DNA of 50,216 nucleotides from CAZUTO01 sp964623085 (GCA_964623085.1 CAZUTO010000015.1:1-50216); one strand, 5' to 3'; positions 8,555 through 16,760 are shown, numbered from the stretch's first letter. Notes: generated by a model not told the origin, from the letters alone. Program-made: numbers and translations.

Positions 8555-9172
8555 TTAACGACCCAATTCCGGCATACCTTTATCTACCCAACACCAAAGG
8601 GCTAAGCAGGCTACGCTTCGATACGGGGCCCAGTTGAGAACAATACCGTCTAAAACAGATCTGTCCTTGGGGTCTATTCTATAGAGTGTTTTAATTGCAC
8701 GATTAAGCGTCGCGTCCCCATAGGGGAATATATCCAAACGCCTTAGCTGAAACAGCAAGAATATTTGCGAACTCCAGGGACCAAAACCGGGGTTTGACTG
8801 AATTTCAGCTTCTGCTGCATCGTCATCCAACTCTGCAATTTTTGTTAAATAACGCGGGTTATTCAGACACTTATCAGCCAGAGCACGAATATATTTAACT
8901 TTGGCATTCGACAGCCCACATTGCCTTAATTTTTCAGGAGCTATGGCTGTGAGAACTGATGGCGTGAAGTCTTGGACAAGGTCGCACACCCGCTCAAAAA
9001 TCGAATTAGCTGCTTTTAGTGATAACTGCTGGCCGATAACAATTCTTGCTGTACTTTCAAAATCGATACTAGGTGGCGCAGGCTCAAAATCGGGCAAAAC
9101 TGCCAATACTGATTTAAGTCGCGGATCGGCGCCAGAAAGGTACTCTATTGCTGTGAGGTGGTCTGACTTCAT
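8555..9172 (-). CDS. DNA-3-methyladenine glycosylase II (AlkA-like, HhH-GPD)
   Basis: A 205-residue HhH-GPD superfamily glycosylase, expected to remove alkylated bases in base excision repair. The helix-hairpin-helix appears as NPGFGPWSSQ (about 127-136), and the catalytic aspartate is D153 in FPYGDATL. IGQQLSLKAA near residue 46 is the conserved N-terminal helix motif. It lacks the extra N-terminal domain of E. coli AlkA (282 residues), so it resembles the shorter MAG/yeast-type enzymes. The start at 9172 has GGAG six bases upstream. It follows the TonB receptor gene on the same strand after 88 bases of inverted repeats. Confidence 0.88.
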   Translation of the reverse strand: MKSDHLTAIEYLSGADPRLKSVLAVLPDFEPAPPSIDFESTARIVIGQQLSLKAANSIFERVCDLVQDFTPSVLTAIAPEKLRQCGLSNAKVKYIRALADKCLNNPRYLTKIAELDDDAAEAEIQSNPGFGPWSSQIFLLFQLRRLDIFPYGDATLNRAIKTLYRIDPKDRSVLDGIVLNWAPYRSVACLALWCWVDKGMPELGR

Positions 9173-9183
9173 GCAACTCTCCA

Positions 9184-9254
9184 GTGCTAACTCTGGTGCT
9201 AAAGCGCTAGGTTTACGACAAGTCCTAGCACTAAACTAGCGCCAAATTAGCACC
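9184..9254. repeat. Nested inverted repeats upstream of the glycosylase gene
   Basis: GGTGCTAAAGCGCTAG (9195-9210) is complementary, with a 3-4 base interruption, to CTAGCGCCAAATTAGCACC (9236-9254). Inside it, AGCGCTAGG (9203-9211) can pair with CCTAGCACT (9224-9232). GTGCTAA also occurs at 9184-9190 and 9196-9202. Several mutually exclusive hairpins are possible in RNA of either strand, in the gap after the TonB receptor stop codon. This may be a terminator or attenuator. Confidence 0.5.
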
Positions 9255-9260
9255 GAGCGA

Positions 9261-12056
9261 TTAAAAGTCATATTTCAAATTTAAAGACAGCGTTTGGCCG
9301 ATAGTTTGCTCAAATATAGTCACGTTTCCTTGTGTAATTTCTCTCTCTTCATCCAAGAGATTTCTCAATCTTGCTTTAATGGTCAAATTGTTCGACGCAT
9401 AGTATTGGTAGGCCAGATCAATTGACTGAAAAGGTTGCTCGAAAGCATCAGGTAAACCCTCTACCCCTGCAGCAAAAACTCGTTCGCCAAAGGTGTTGTA
9501 GGCTATCGACCCTGAATGCTTGCCGTCGTTTGAATCAAAACCAACCTGCAGATTAAACACAACATCGGAAGCTCCCGTGAGCGGCCGATTGAGGTTCGTT
9601 ACTTCAAGCTCGAATTCACCCGTAGATGTATCAATATCAATCTCTGAATCTGCCAGTGTCAAATTGCCCGATAAAAAGAACTGCGAGGCGAAGGCACCAA
9701 AGGTATCCAGATGTTTTAAAAATTCGATCTCCAACCCTGAAGATTCGCCAGATGTCGCATTTCCAATAAGCGCATTGAGCGAGTCTTCAGCTCCGGTGGC
9801 TAGAAAAAGCTCAATAGGGTCATCAATATCCTTAAAAAAGAGGGAAAACGTTAAATTATCTCCGTTCTCAAAGAACCATTCTGCGCGCGCATCAAAATTT
9901 CTTATTGGCGACGGGATAACGTTAGGATTACCATTTACCACGATATCAGTGAGTGGATCCAAATAACTCGCATCTGATATTTCCCTCAAATCCGGTCTCA
10001 CAACCGTTTCTGATGCCGCAAATCTGAGGTTAAAGTCCTCTGCCCCAAAAAATCCCGGGCGACTGTATGTGAAGGCAACCGTCGGGTAGAAGTCATCTTC
10101 AATGAAGACCCCTTCTGGCAATCCATTGGCACCACCGACTGCAAAAAAATCATCGAGCGCTGTTTGAAACTCTGGTAACTCAGACCCACTCTGAGTAAAC
10201 AGCTGGAGAGGCGTACTAAATTGCGTGTAGTCTTCATATCGCAATCCAAGCGTGGCGCGCCAAGTGTAGTTCCACAACAAATCTACTTGGCCAAAATAAG
10301 CATCCGTGATGCTTGCCGCCACATAGCTTCGAGAGTTACCCGAATCAAAATTCAACAAGTACGCAAAATCGGGGTTGAGCAAATTCTCGTCGGAGAGGCT
10401 TTCTGAAATAGTACCCGACAAACTATCGGTAGCCGTTGTCGAGACTGTACCCAAGGTAAGATCCAGCTGCTCAAATCGTCTCTCTGCGCGATCAAACTTG
10501 GCGCCACCGGTCAGGGTGATTTCCCAATCATCCGTAAGAATTGGTAAACTCAGCTCCCAACCCGCACTATCTACATCATCTTCCAGATCCGTAAATCGGA
10601 ATGAACCAAGGCTAAAACCAGTGGCTAATACTTGGCTAGTCACTTCGTTGGCAGCCACATCACGCGTAATAATCGCGCCAATGGACGTCTCTGACGGAAT
10701 CTCTGTTGTCGATCTTGCCGTTGAGACAAACCAGTTCAGTTCAAGTTGTTCCAAAAATCGAAAGTTGTCACCAAGTCCTAATATGTCCTGAGTTTCCGCG
10801 CCAAGAAAATGCTTGCCCGTATACTGTCTAACAAAAAAATCTCTCTGCTCAAAGCGGTAATCAAAACTTCGATTTCCAGAGCCCGAGCTAAACTGAGAGT
10901 TGGCACCAAATTGGTCCGTAATAGACGCCTCGTCGTCAGTGTTGCGCAAAAAGAGATTCTTGGTCTCTAGCTCGTGATCTTCACCATAATGCCAGCCCGC
11001 GTTAACACTGCCGGTCAAGCTGATGTTTTGCGTCGTCCTAAATTCATCCGAAAACTCTTCTTCAGGGTCAACAACAACACGCACAATACGATCAAAAGAA
11101 CGGACGGAATTGCCATAATTGACACTCGCTAACACGCCAATTTCTGAACGATCACCGACAAAAAACACATCGCCCAAAGAGGCCGATGCGCTAAGATCAC
11201 GAGGAAAGTTACTAGATCTCTCTCTAACATCTAAGTCACGGTTCAACGTCGTCGCTAATGCTCTATTAGCGTCAAGAGATTCTGCAAAAGTAATGGGTTC
11301 ACCATTGCGTAGAGCCGTTTCTTCGAATGCGCGGGGAGACAGGTCAAACTGAGGGTCACTCGTATTCACGCTGAGCGTTTGCAGCGCAGTTCGTATGTCT
11401 GCGCTTAGTGCCCGAGTACCATCATCGGAACCAAAAATATCATCTGACCCACCCGCATAACTAAGGTTATCTGTAGAGTCGGTATTGAAATTCGTTCCCA
11501 GCTCGAAAGAAAACACAAAATCGTCTGGCGCACCTTTCGTACGAATATCAATGTTGCCACCACCAAACGCCGCTGGCTTGTTGGCGGTAAAGCCCTTCTC
11601 CACCGCAATACTCTCTAGGATAGATGCAGGAAAAATATCCAATGGCAACACGCTGCGCGTTAAATCAGGCGAAGGCACACTCGCACCGTTCAATAGCGTA
11701 CTTGAATAACGCTCGCCCAATCCGCGAACATAAATAAATTGGCCATTGACCAATGTCACTCCGGGCACCCTTACCAAGGCTTGGGCAACCGTAGAATCGC
11801 CGATGCGTGCTATTTGATCAGCGCCAAGAATGTCAACAACACTCTCTGCATCTATACGCTCCAGAACGATATCACCCGCAGAACTTCTCGCGCGTCCGAT
11901 AACAACCGTTTCCTCAATTTGCCCGCTTGACTGGATTATTTCATCGATCAGTGCTTCGAGGCCGCCATCTGATTCCGTGTCTTGGCCAACAGCAGACATC
12001 GCCAATATTGCTATTGCAAGGGTCGGTATCGATTTAACAAACTTACGTATATTCAT
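9261..12056 (-). CDS. TonB-dependent outer-membrane receptor
   Basis: A 931-residue TonB-dependent transporter for energised uptake across the outer membrane. A signal peptide (about 1-24) is followed by a TonB-box-like EETVVIG near residue 48. The plug domain (about 60-195) includes GDSTVAQALVRVPGV, VRGLGERYSSTLLNG and the closing FGGGNIDIRTKG. The rest is a 22-strand-type barrel ending in Phe (LSLNLKYDF), the usual outer-membrane insertion signal. The plug belongs to the RGLGERYSSTLLNG type found in large receptors of marine Proteobacteria. The substrate cannot be read from sequence. The neighbouring lipoprotein, exported TonB-domain protein, phoB and Pho-box-like repeats suggest a phosphorus compound. 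A sequence gap lies just upstream of its start. Confidence 0.93.
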   Translation of the reverse strand: MNIRKFVKSIPTLAIAILAMSAVGQDTESDGGLEALIDEIIQSSGQIEETVVIGRARSSAGDIVLERIDAESVVDILGADQIARIGDSTVAQALVRVPGVTLVNGQFIYVRGLGERYSSTLLNGASVPSPDLTRSVLPLDIFPASILESIAVEKGFTANKPAAFGGGNIDIRTKGAPDDFVFSFELGTNFNTDSTDNLSYAGGSDDIFGSDDGTRALSADIRTALQTLSVNTSDPQFDLSPRAFEETALRNGEPITFAESLDANRALATTLNRDLDVRERSSNFPRDLSASASLGDVFFVGDRSEIGVLASVNYGNSVRSFDRIVRVVVDPEEEFSDEFRTTQNISLTGSVNAGWHYGEDHELETKNLFLRNTDDEASITDQFGANSQFSSGSGNRSFDYRFEQRDFFVRQYTGKHFLGAETQDILGLGDNFRFLEQLELNWFVSTARSTTEIPSETSIGAIITRDVAANEVTSQVLATGFSLGSFRFTDLEDDVDSAGWELSLPILTDDWEITLTGGAKFDRAERRFEQLDLTLGTVSTTATDSLSGTISESLSDENLLNPDFAYLLNFDSGNSRSYVAASITDAYFGQVDLLWNYTWRATLGLRYEDYTQFSTPLQLFTQSGSELPEFQTALDDFFAVGGANGLPEGVFIEDDFYPTVAFTYSRPGFFGAEDFNLRFAASETVVRPDLREISDASYLDPLTDIVVNGNPNVIPSPIRNFDARAEWFFENGDNLTFSLFFKDIDDPIELFLATGAEDSLNALIGNATSGESSGLEIEFLKHLDTFGAFASQFFLSGNLTLADSEIDIDTSTGEFELEVTNLNRPLTGASDVVFNLQVGFDSNDGKHSGSIAYNTFGERVFAAGVEGLPDAFEQPFQSIDLAYQYYASNNLTIKARLRNLLDEEREITQGNVTIFEQTIGQTLSLNLKYDF

Positions 12057-12122
12057 ACTAAAGAGAAGCCTTTTAGAACGTTCTGATTTTCGGAATCACA
12101 AACAAAAATTAGAGAGGGTGCG

Positions 12123-12222
12123 NNNNNNNNNNNNNNNNNNNNNNNNNNNNNNNNNNNNNNNNNNNNNNNNNNNNNNNNNNNNNNNNNNNNNNNNNNNNNN
12201 NNNNNNNNNNNNNNNNNNNNNN
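12123..12222. other. Assembly gap (100 N)
   Basis: Exactly 100 undefined bases, the conventional filler for a scaffold gap of unknown length. It lies between the lipoprotein stop (12241) and the TonB receptor start (12056). The apparent 184-base spacing, and even the absence of another gene there, are therefore not proven. Confidence 0.95.
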
Positions 12223-12240
12223 ACAAGCTGAGATCGCAGC

Positions 12241-14004
12241 TTATGGCAGTTCAAACCAGAGTTCTTGATCGCGAGCGCCTTCGTTCAAACCAAAGGTCCA
12301 GCCCTGAGTCCAATCGTTGTCGCGCGTAACAGCACCGATTACTGTGGCAGTCGTATCGGTAAACGAAACGGGTGTTCCATCAATCATCATGTCAGCGAGC
12401 GGTACGGAATAGAAACTATCGAGAATACCGACTTCGCCCAAACCACCAGCGCTATCGGGAGGCGTTGTTCCATCATCTGCTGTCATAAATAAGACATTAT
12501 CTTGCGCTGCAAGAAATTCTGTTCCTGTGGTGCCTGCAGGAAATGCTGCGCCCATTGGCAACAGGATATCGCCATCTTCACTACCGTTCGCTGCAAGATC
12601 GGCACAGGCAAAAATGGTCGTGTTGATGTTGATCAAACCATTCGCAGCATTTTCCAAATCTTCATCATCTTCGAGCTGGAAACAATAGTTGATAAACGGA
12701 AGCTGTGCTGCCGGAATGGGGCTATCATCACTGCCTGTCGCATCAATACTCGCATCGACGGCGTAGGCTGTCGTCACTATCGATCGGTTAAGCGTGAGGA
12801 AATGAGACTCTTCAGCGTTTATGCCTGCGCCGGCATCGTTATTACCTGCTACCCCAGGGCCTTTGGCGCTGATAATGCAAGTCAGGTTATTAATTGTCGC
12901 TTGGCTAACATAGCCATTGGCGAAGTTAACGTCGAGGATTTCACCACTACTAGAGCCATCGGACTCGACACAGTGAGCACCTGTTGGATCAGCCTCATCC
13001 AAACCGCCACCTGCCTGAATCACTAAGGCATTAGTAATGGTGCCATAGTAGCCCTGATCAATATCAATAGAGTCATCACGAATATACATGCCGAGATAAA
13101 AATCGAGATCAGCACCCCCGCCAAAAAACTCAATACCATCATCTAAGTTGCTGTAGACCTCGACATTACTTAGTTGGGTGCCAGAGCCTACCGCGCCAAA
13201 AGTAATGCCATTCAATTCATTATCGTTGTCAATGGCGAACCCAGCGTGCTTCACAACAACAAACTCCAATATACCAGAGCTATCATCTGGCACTGTGCCA
13301 CCGTAGCGAACAGAGGTTCCACCTTCTGTACCTTCAAGCAAATCTGAACAGGCTGACCCTTCTGGAAGCACGAGTTCAGAGTTTGGGTCGGTAAAATCGA
13401 AACCTGGCAGATACTCACAACCATTGAGGAAACCAAAACCGGCAATAACCATACCACCCCAGGTCCCTACCTGTTCTGCGGTTGTTAAGCCTCTGACATC
13501 CACTTCCGAAGTAAAGGTGATAGGCGCGTCCGCTGTTCCTTGCGCGATGATCTGAGAACCACGATTAATCGCTATAAAATCTTGGGGTGTTTCTATAGCA
13601 ATAGTCACGCCAGGCTCTATAGTTAGCGTAGGGCCATCTCCACCGCGCATAATGCCAGCAGCTTCGGTCTCTGCAAGCGTATCAAAGCTTTCACCAACGA
13701 AGATACTCCCCGAGAAGATGTGCGCACCAACAATCGTGTCTGCTATCGTCAAATCTCCCAATATTGGATTATTAAAATCGACAAAAGCCGCATCGTAATT
13801 ACAGTCTGCACCATTGAAATCACCTTGCTGAAGGTCGCCATTTGCATCAAAATAAAATGCACAAGGACCGGAAGGGCTATTACTAACTGGCGTATCACTA
13901 GGAGGTGTAAAAGTTGAACCTCCCCCATCAATGTTGAGATCACCGCCACAAGCGGTCAAAAATGAAGCTAAAACACCTAACACTGCAAAACGATTGATTT
14001 GCAT
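12241..14004 (-). CDS. Large beta-helix-type lipoprotein paired with the TonB receptor
   Basis: A 587-residue predicted lipoprotein. The signal peptide ends in the lipobox LTAC, giving lipidated C19, and is followed by GGD and a Gly/Ser/Pro linker. The body resembles right-handed parallel beta-helix proteins often found beside TonB receptors. Segments typical of that group include GTWGGMVIAGFGFLNG, DNELNGITFGAVGSGTQL, SNLDDGIEFFGG and DDSIDIDQGYYG. It is probably a surface or periplasmic partner that captures or processes the receptor's ligand. The ATG at 14004 is preferred over the in-frame ATG at 14031, because AGAGGA lies just upstream and it gives a compact signal peptide. Pho-box-like repeats lie about 85 bases upstream. 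The function is not established. Confidence 0.75.
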   Translation of the reverse strand: MQINRFAVLGVLASFLTACGGDLNIDGGGSTFTPPSDTPVSNSPSGPCAFYFDANGDLQQGDFNGADCNYDAAFVDFNNPILGDLTIADTIVGAHIFSGSIFVGESFDTLAETEAAGIMRGGDGPTLTIEPGVTIAIETPQDFIAINRGSQIIAQGTADAPITFTSEVDVRGLTTAEQVGTWGGMVIAGFGFLNGCEYLPGFDFTDPNSELVLPEGSACSDLLEGTEGGTSVRYGGTVPDDSSGILEFVVVKHAGFAIDNDNELNGITFGAVGSGTQLSNVEVYSNLDDGIEFFGGGADLDFYLGMYIRDDSIDIDQGYYGTITNALVIQAGGGLDEADPTGAHCVESDGSSSGEILDVNFANGYVSQATINNLTCIISAKGPGVAGNNDAGAGINAEESHFLTLNRSIVTTAYAVDASIDATGSDDSPIPAAQLPFINYCFQLEDDEDLENAANGLININTTIFACADLAANGSEDGDILLPMGAAFPAGTTGTEFLAAQDNVLFMTADDGTTPPDSAGGLGEVGILDSFYSVPLADMMIDGTPVSFTDTTATVIGAVTRDNDWTQGWTFGLNEGARDQELWFELP

Positions 14005-14071
14005 GGTTTTCCTCTTTTCTGTTTTTGACATCAGTCAATTCTCAAATAGGTTGGGCTAAGAACTGATGCGC

Positions 14072-14139
14072 AAAATATCAACGGATGATGACAGGAGTAA
14101 TACACTTAAATGACAGGAGCAATAAACTTATGTGACAGT
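14072..14139 (-). promoter_or_regulatory. Candidate Pho-box array and promoter of the lipoprotein gene
   Basis: On the minus strand CTGTCA occurs three times, at 14138-14133, 14116-14111 and 14094-14089, exactly 22 bases apart. Weaker GT-T-AT repeats sit halfway, giving an 11-base phase. PhoB binds CTGTCAT direct repeats in 11-base units. Ten bases after the last repeat is TATTTT (14077-14072), a fair -10 hexamer at the spacing seen in E. coli phoA-type promoters. The predicted leader to the start at 14004 is about 60 bases. Assignment to PhoB is inference. Confidence 0.6.
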
Positions 14140-14363
14140 TAAAAGTCACTATTCATGAAAATGAAATAAGACCCAGTTCAAACTTTTTTCAAAAATTATT
14201 CTTTAAATTGTCATAATCTAAACCGTCTATTCGGAAACCGATTAGGCTAAATACATAACTATAAAAATAATATTTTTATCCTTATAATTCAATATTTTAT
14301 CTATTATTTATCGACTAAATATAGGAATACAAAATAACTACAAAAAGGTCCATATTTGAGTTA

Positions 14364-14400
14364 TCACACAATTATGACAATTATGTGACAATTGTTGACC
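14364..14400 (-). promoter_or_regulatory. Second candidate Pho box (TTGTCAC-ATAA-TTGTCAT)
   Basis: The minus strand at 14391-14374 reads TTGTCACATAATTGTCAT, two TGTCA repeats 11 bases apart. It is a closer match to the Pho-box consensus than the first cluster. A third degenerate repeat follows (TTGTGTG), and the opposite edge touches TTGACC (14395-14400), the likely -35 of the rightward gene. It could control either direction. Confidence 0.55.
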
Positions 14401-14423
14401 CGCCTACTACTAGCTGTCAGAAT
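14395..14423 (+). promoter_or_regulatory. Candidate sigma-70 promoter of the TonB-domain gene
   Basis: TTGACC (14395-14400) and CAGAAT (14418-14423) are separated by 17 bases, each matching consensus at four or five of six positions. The -35 abuts the second Pho-box candidate. The predicted leader is about 105 bases. Confidence 0.4.
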
Positions 14424-14535
14424 CTTTCCATCGGTTGAAAAAGCAACCACTCTTAATATTTAAGAGCAATTTTTATAAGTCCTAAGACTTAACAGGTACA
14501 CAGATAAGTTCTTACGGATGACGGAGCACCTAGAA

Positions 14536-14925
14536 ATGAATATATATAAAATCAAGACAGTATCAATACTGCTAATTGCTGGCCTTTTCTCTGTTAATGC
14601 AATGGCTGCAGACAATGACTCAACAACGTCAGTACTTGCCGCAGAAAAGGAAGTACAGCCTATTTACCCTAAAAAAGCATTGGATCGAAAAATAAGCGGC
14701 TATGCGCTTGTTAAATATAGAATCGGTTCAAATGGCCACCCTAGAGATATAAACATCGTTGAATCACAGCCTTCGGGCGTATTTGATGCTGCGTCGCGTC
14801 GTGCTGTGATACGAACGAAGTTTGCGACAGAAGATGCATCGAAAGCCAAGGGCGAAACGTTTTACAAGATGTACGTTTACGAGCTGGATGAAAACAAAAC
14901 AGGCACGCTGGCTGCAAATAACTAA
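14536..14925 (+). CDS. Exported protein with a TonB C-terminal domain
   Basis: A 129-residue protein with a signal peptide (MNIYKIKTVSILLIAGLFSV, cleavage after AMA near residue 24) followed directly by a TonB C-terminal-like domain. The domain shows IYPKKALDRKISGYALVKYRIGSNG and SGVFDAASRRAVI, as in energy-transducing TonB proteins. Canonical TonB stays anchored by an uncleaved N-terminal helix and has a Pro-rich spacer. Here the spacer is missing and the leader looks cleavable, so the protein may be a free periplasmic module, not an energy transducer. The ATG at 14536 is chosen over 14518 because GGAG is nine bases upstream. It diverges from the lipoprotein/receptor genes and ends at a strong bidirectional terminator. 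Confidence 0.8.
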   Translation: MNIYKIKTVSILLIAGLFSVNAMAADNDSTTSVLAAEKEVQPIYPKKALDRKISGYALVKYRIGSNGHPRDINIVESQPSGVFDAASRRAVIRTKFATEDASKAKGETFYKMYVYELDENKTGTLAANN

Positions 14926-14941
14926 ATTTTTCTATCCCCTA

Positions 14942-14979
14942 CAACAAAAAAAGGAAGCTCAGGCTTCCTTTTTTTGTTG
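14942..14979. terminator. Bidirectional terminator between the TonB-domain gene and phoB
   Basis: A perfect 17-pair inverted repeat (14942-14958 with 14963-14979, loop TCAG). The core GGAAGC/GCTTCC is flanked by seven A and seven T, so it works as an intrinsic terminator for both convergent genes. Confidence 0.92.
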
Positions 14980-14990
14980 CTCCAAACGGC

Positions 14991-15686
14991 TTACGCTTCT
15001 GGCGAGGCAAATCGATACCCAAAACCTCGCACCGTTTGGATGTAAGCATCGTAGCCATGTGAGGCTAGCGCTTTGCGCAACCGTCGAATATGCACATCAA
15101 TTGTGCGCTCATCAATATACACATTCGCACCCCACACGTTGTTAAGAAGCTGATCACGCGTGTAAGCACGATTCTGGTGATGCAAAAAGAACTCTAATAT
15201 CTTGTATTCTTTTGGGCCAAGGGAAACAGGATTACTACCCACAGTAACCAATCTAGCTTCTGGGTCCAACACCATATCACTGACCTTTATCGGCCCCTGG
15301 CTATCACCATCATCTGAGCGACGCAAAATGGCTTTGATCCGCGCCACCAATTCGCTCGGAGAGAAAGGCTTGGAGATGTAATCATCTGCACCCGTATCTA
15401 GACCCGTTACGAGATTTTCAGTCTCTGTTTTAGCCGTTAACATAACGACGGGAATATTTTTTGTTTCTGGGTGACGTCGCCAGCGGCGTAATAACTCAAT
15501 GCCACTCACCTCCGGCATCATCCAATCAAGCAAAACGAGATCAGGGGAAAAATCTGTCATGCTCACTTGGGCTTCATAGGCATTCTTGGCCTCTAAACAT
15601 CGGAAATCAGCCATCTCTAGCGCAACCTTCAGCATATCTCTAATGGCCGCTTCATCATCAACGATGAGTACTGTCTTGTTCTCCAT
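14991..15686 (-). CDS. phoB: Phosphate regulon response regulator PhoB
   Basis: A 231-residue OmpR/PhoB-family response regulator. The receiver domain (1-120) has D10/D11, phospho-acceptor D54 in LLDWMMPE and the lysine of ISKPFSP. The winged-helix DNA-binding domain (about 130-228) has LGPKEYKILEFF, VWGANVYIDERTIDVHIRRLRKAL and the closing VRGFGYRF. These residues match PhoB more closely than other OmpR-family members. PhoB activates phosphate-starvation genes by binding Pho boxes. The ATG at 15686 gives the family start (MxNKTVLIVDDE); an in-frame GTG at 15698 is possible. Unlike the usual phoBR operon no phoR is adjacent, and a permease gene lies upstream instead. Confidence 0.9.
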   Translation of the reverse strand: MENKTVLIVDDEAAIRDMLKVALEMADFRCLEAKNAYEAQVSMTDFSPDLVLLDWMMPEVSGIELLRRWRRHPETKNIPVVMLTAKTETENLVTGLDTGADDYISKPFSPSELVARIKAILRRSDDGDSQGPIKVSDMVLDPEARLVTVGSNPVSLGPKEYKILEFFLHHQNRAYTRDQLLNNVWGANVYIDERTIDVHIRRLRKALASHGYDAYIQTVRGFGYRFASPEA

Positions 15687-15808
15687 TATGTTATTCACTT
15701 ATTAGGTTGGTGAGCATGGGTGAGGATTCTACGAACTCGCTATAACGCATTCATGACTAGTATAGCCTGTGAAAAAATAATTCAATAACTCTGGATCGCA
15801 TTACGGCC

Positions 15809-16639
15809 TCAACTAACGCTGATAAATGCTTGCCAGATCATTCGCACGCCAGCAAGGATAAGAAACAGCGCAAATACTCTTTTTAACATATGACCATCCA
15901 TATGGGCGCCGATCTTTACGCCAATAGGTGCAAACAGGATACTCATCGATACGATACAGAGCGCCCCAGGGACATTCACAAACCCAAAGGTACCGATAGG
16001 TGCATCTGCAGGCGCATGCCCACTCGCTAGCAGCATGATGGTGCCTGGGAAAGAGATAATCAGCCCAAAGACCGCCGCCGTTCCAATAGCGCGATGTGCA
16101 GGAGCCCCAAGGCTAGTCATGGTTGGAACCCCAAGCGCACCACCACCAATACCCATGATGACTGACAAAAAGCCGATCGTTCCCGCAATCAACGATTGAA
16201 CGACACGGCCAATTTGTCGCTCCACCGGTACACAAGCGTCTGAACTTCGCCACATATTTAGCGCAATCAAAATCGCAAAAATTCCAAAGACAACTGTTAG
16301 CACAACACCTTCTATATTGATCGCTAGAATACTTCCGAGTAATACACCGGCCAACATCGGTGGCGCCCATCGTTTTAGAAGCGCGACATCAACGTTTCCT
16401 CGCCGGTAGTGAGCCAGCGTCGACGACATACTCGTTGGAACAATTGCCATGAGCGAGGTGCCAACAGCGAGCAGCATCGCGGTGCTGAGCGATGCCCCCA
16501 AAGATTGAACGACTAAATAGAACGTCGGGACAATGACAATTCCGCCACCTATGCCGAGAAGCCCCGCCAGCAGACCGGCGATACATCCAACCAAAAGTAA
16601 AACGAGAATGATCGGCAACCACTCGATAAACAAATTCAA
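15809..16639 (-). CDS. TauE/SafE family membrane permease
   Basis: A 276-residue inner-membrane protein with about eight hydrophobic helices in two related halves. Each half starts with the family signature: AGLLAGLLGIGGGIVIVPTF near residue 22 and GTIGFLSVIMGIGGGALGVP in the second half. TauE/SafE proteins export sulfite, sulfoacetate or other organosulfur and organic anions; the substrate here cannot be told. The start is taken as TTG at 16639 because no ATG precedes the conserved N-terminal helix and the family begins about here. Codon 3 (TTG at 16633) is an alternative, and no good Shine-Dalgarno supports either. It is divergent from the phosphoribosyltransferase gene. Confidence 0.88.
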   Translation of the reverse strand: MNLFIEWLPIILVLLLVGCIAGLLAGLLGIGGGIVIVPTFYLVVQSLGASLSTAMLLAVGTSLMAIVPTSMSSTLAHYRRGNVDVALLKRWAPPMLAGVLLGSILAINIEGVVLTVVFGIFAILIALNMWRSSDACVPVERQIGRVVQSLIAGTIGFLSVIMGIGGGALGVPTMTSLGAPAHRAIGTAAVFGLIISFPGTIMLLASGHAPADAPIGTFGFVNVPGALCIVSMSILFAPIGVKIGAHMDGHMLKRVFALFLILAGVRMIWQAFISVS

Positions 16640-16760
16640 ATATTGGTCCCAGAGTTATGATGTTGCTTACACAAACAAAACCGCACTAGTCTTGTTATGC
16701 TCAAGGATGACTATCAAATCAAAGTGCATCAAGCTTTATTGAGCCAAACAAAACGAGCAA

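Larger units (their letters stand above)
14005..14535. promoter_or_regulatory. Divergent regulatory region between the lipoprotein and TonB-domain genes
   Basis: About 530 gene-free bases, strongly AT-rich in the middle (14160-14380). It contains two clusters of TGACA/TGTCA repeats (separate entries), a possible sigma-70 promoter for the rightward gene and a candidate -10 for the leftward gene. No coding sequence is evident. Confidence 0.7.

Noticed and set aside
12502..13026. A long plus-strand frame opposite the lipoprotein gene
   Set aside because: It lies wholly inside the lipoprotein gene on the other strand, with Cys/Arg-rich content typical of a reflected frame.
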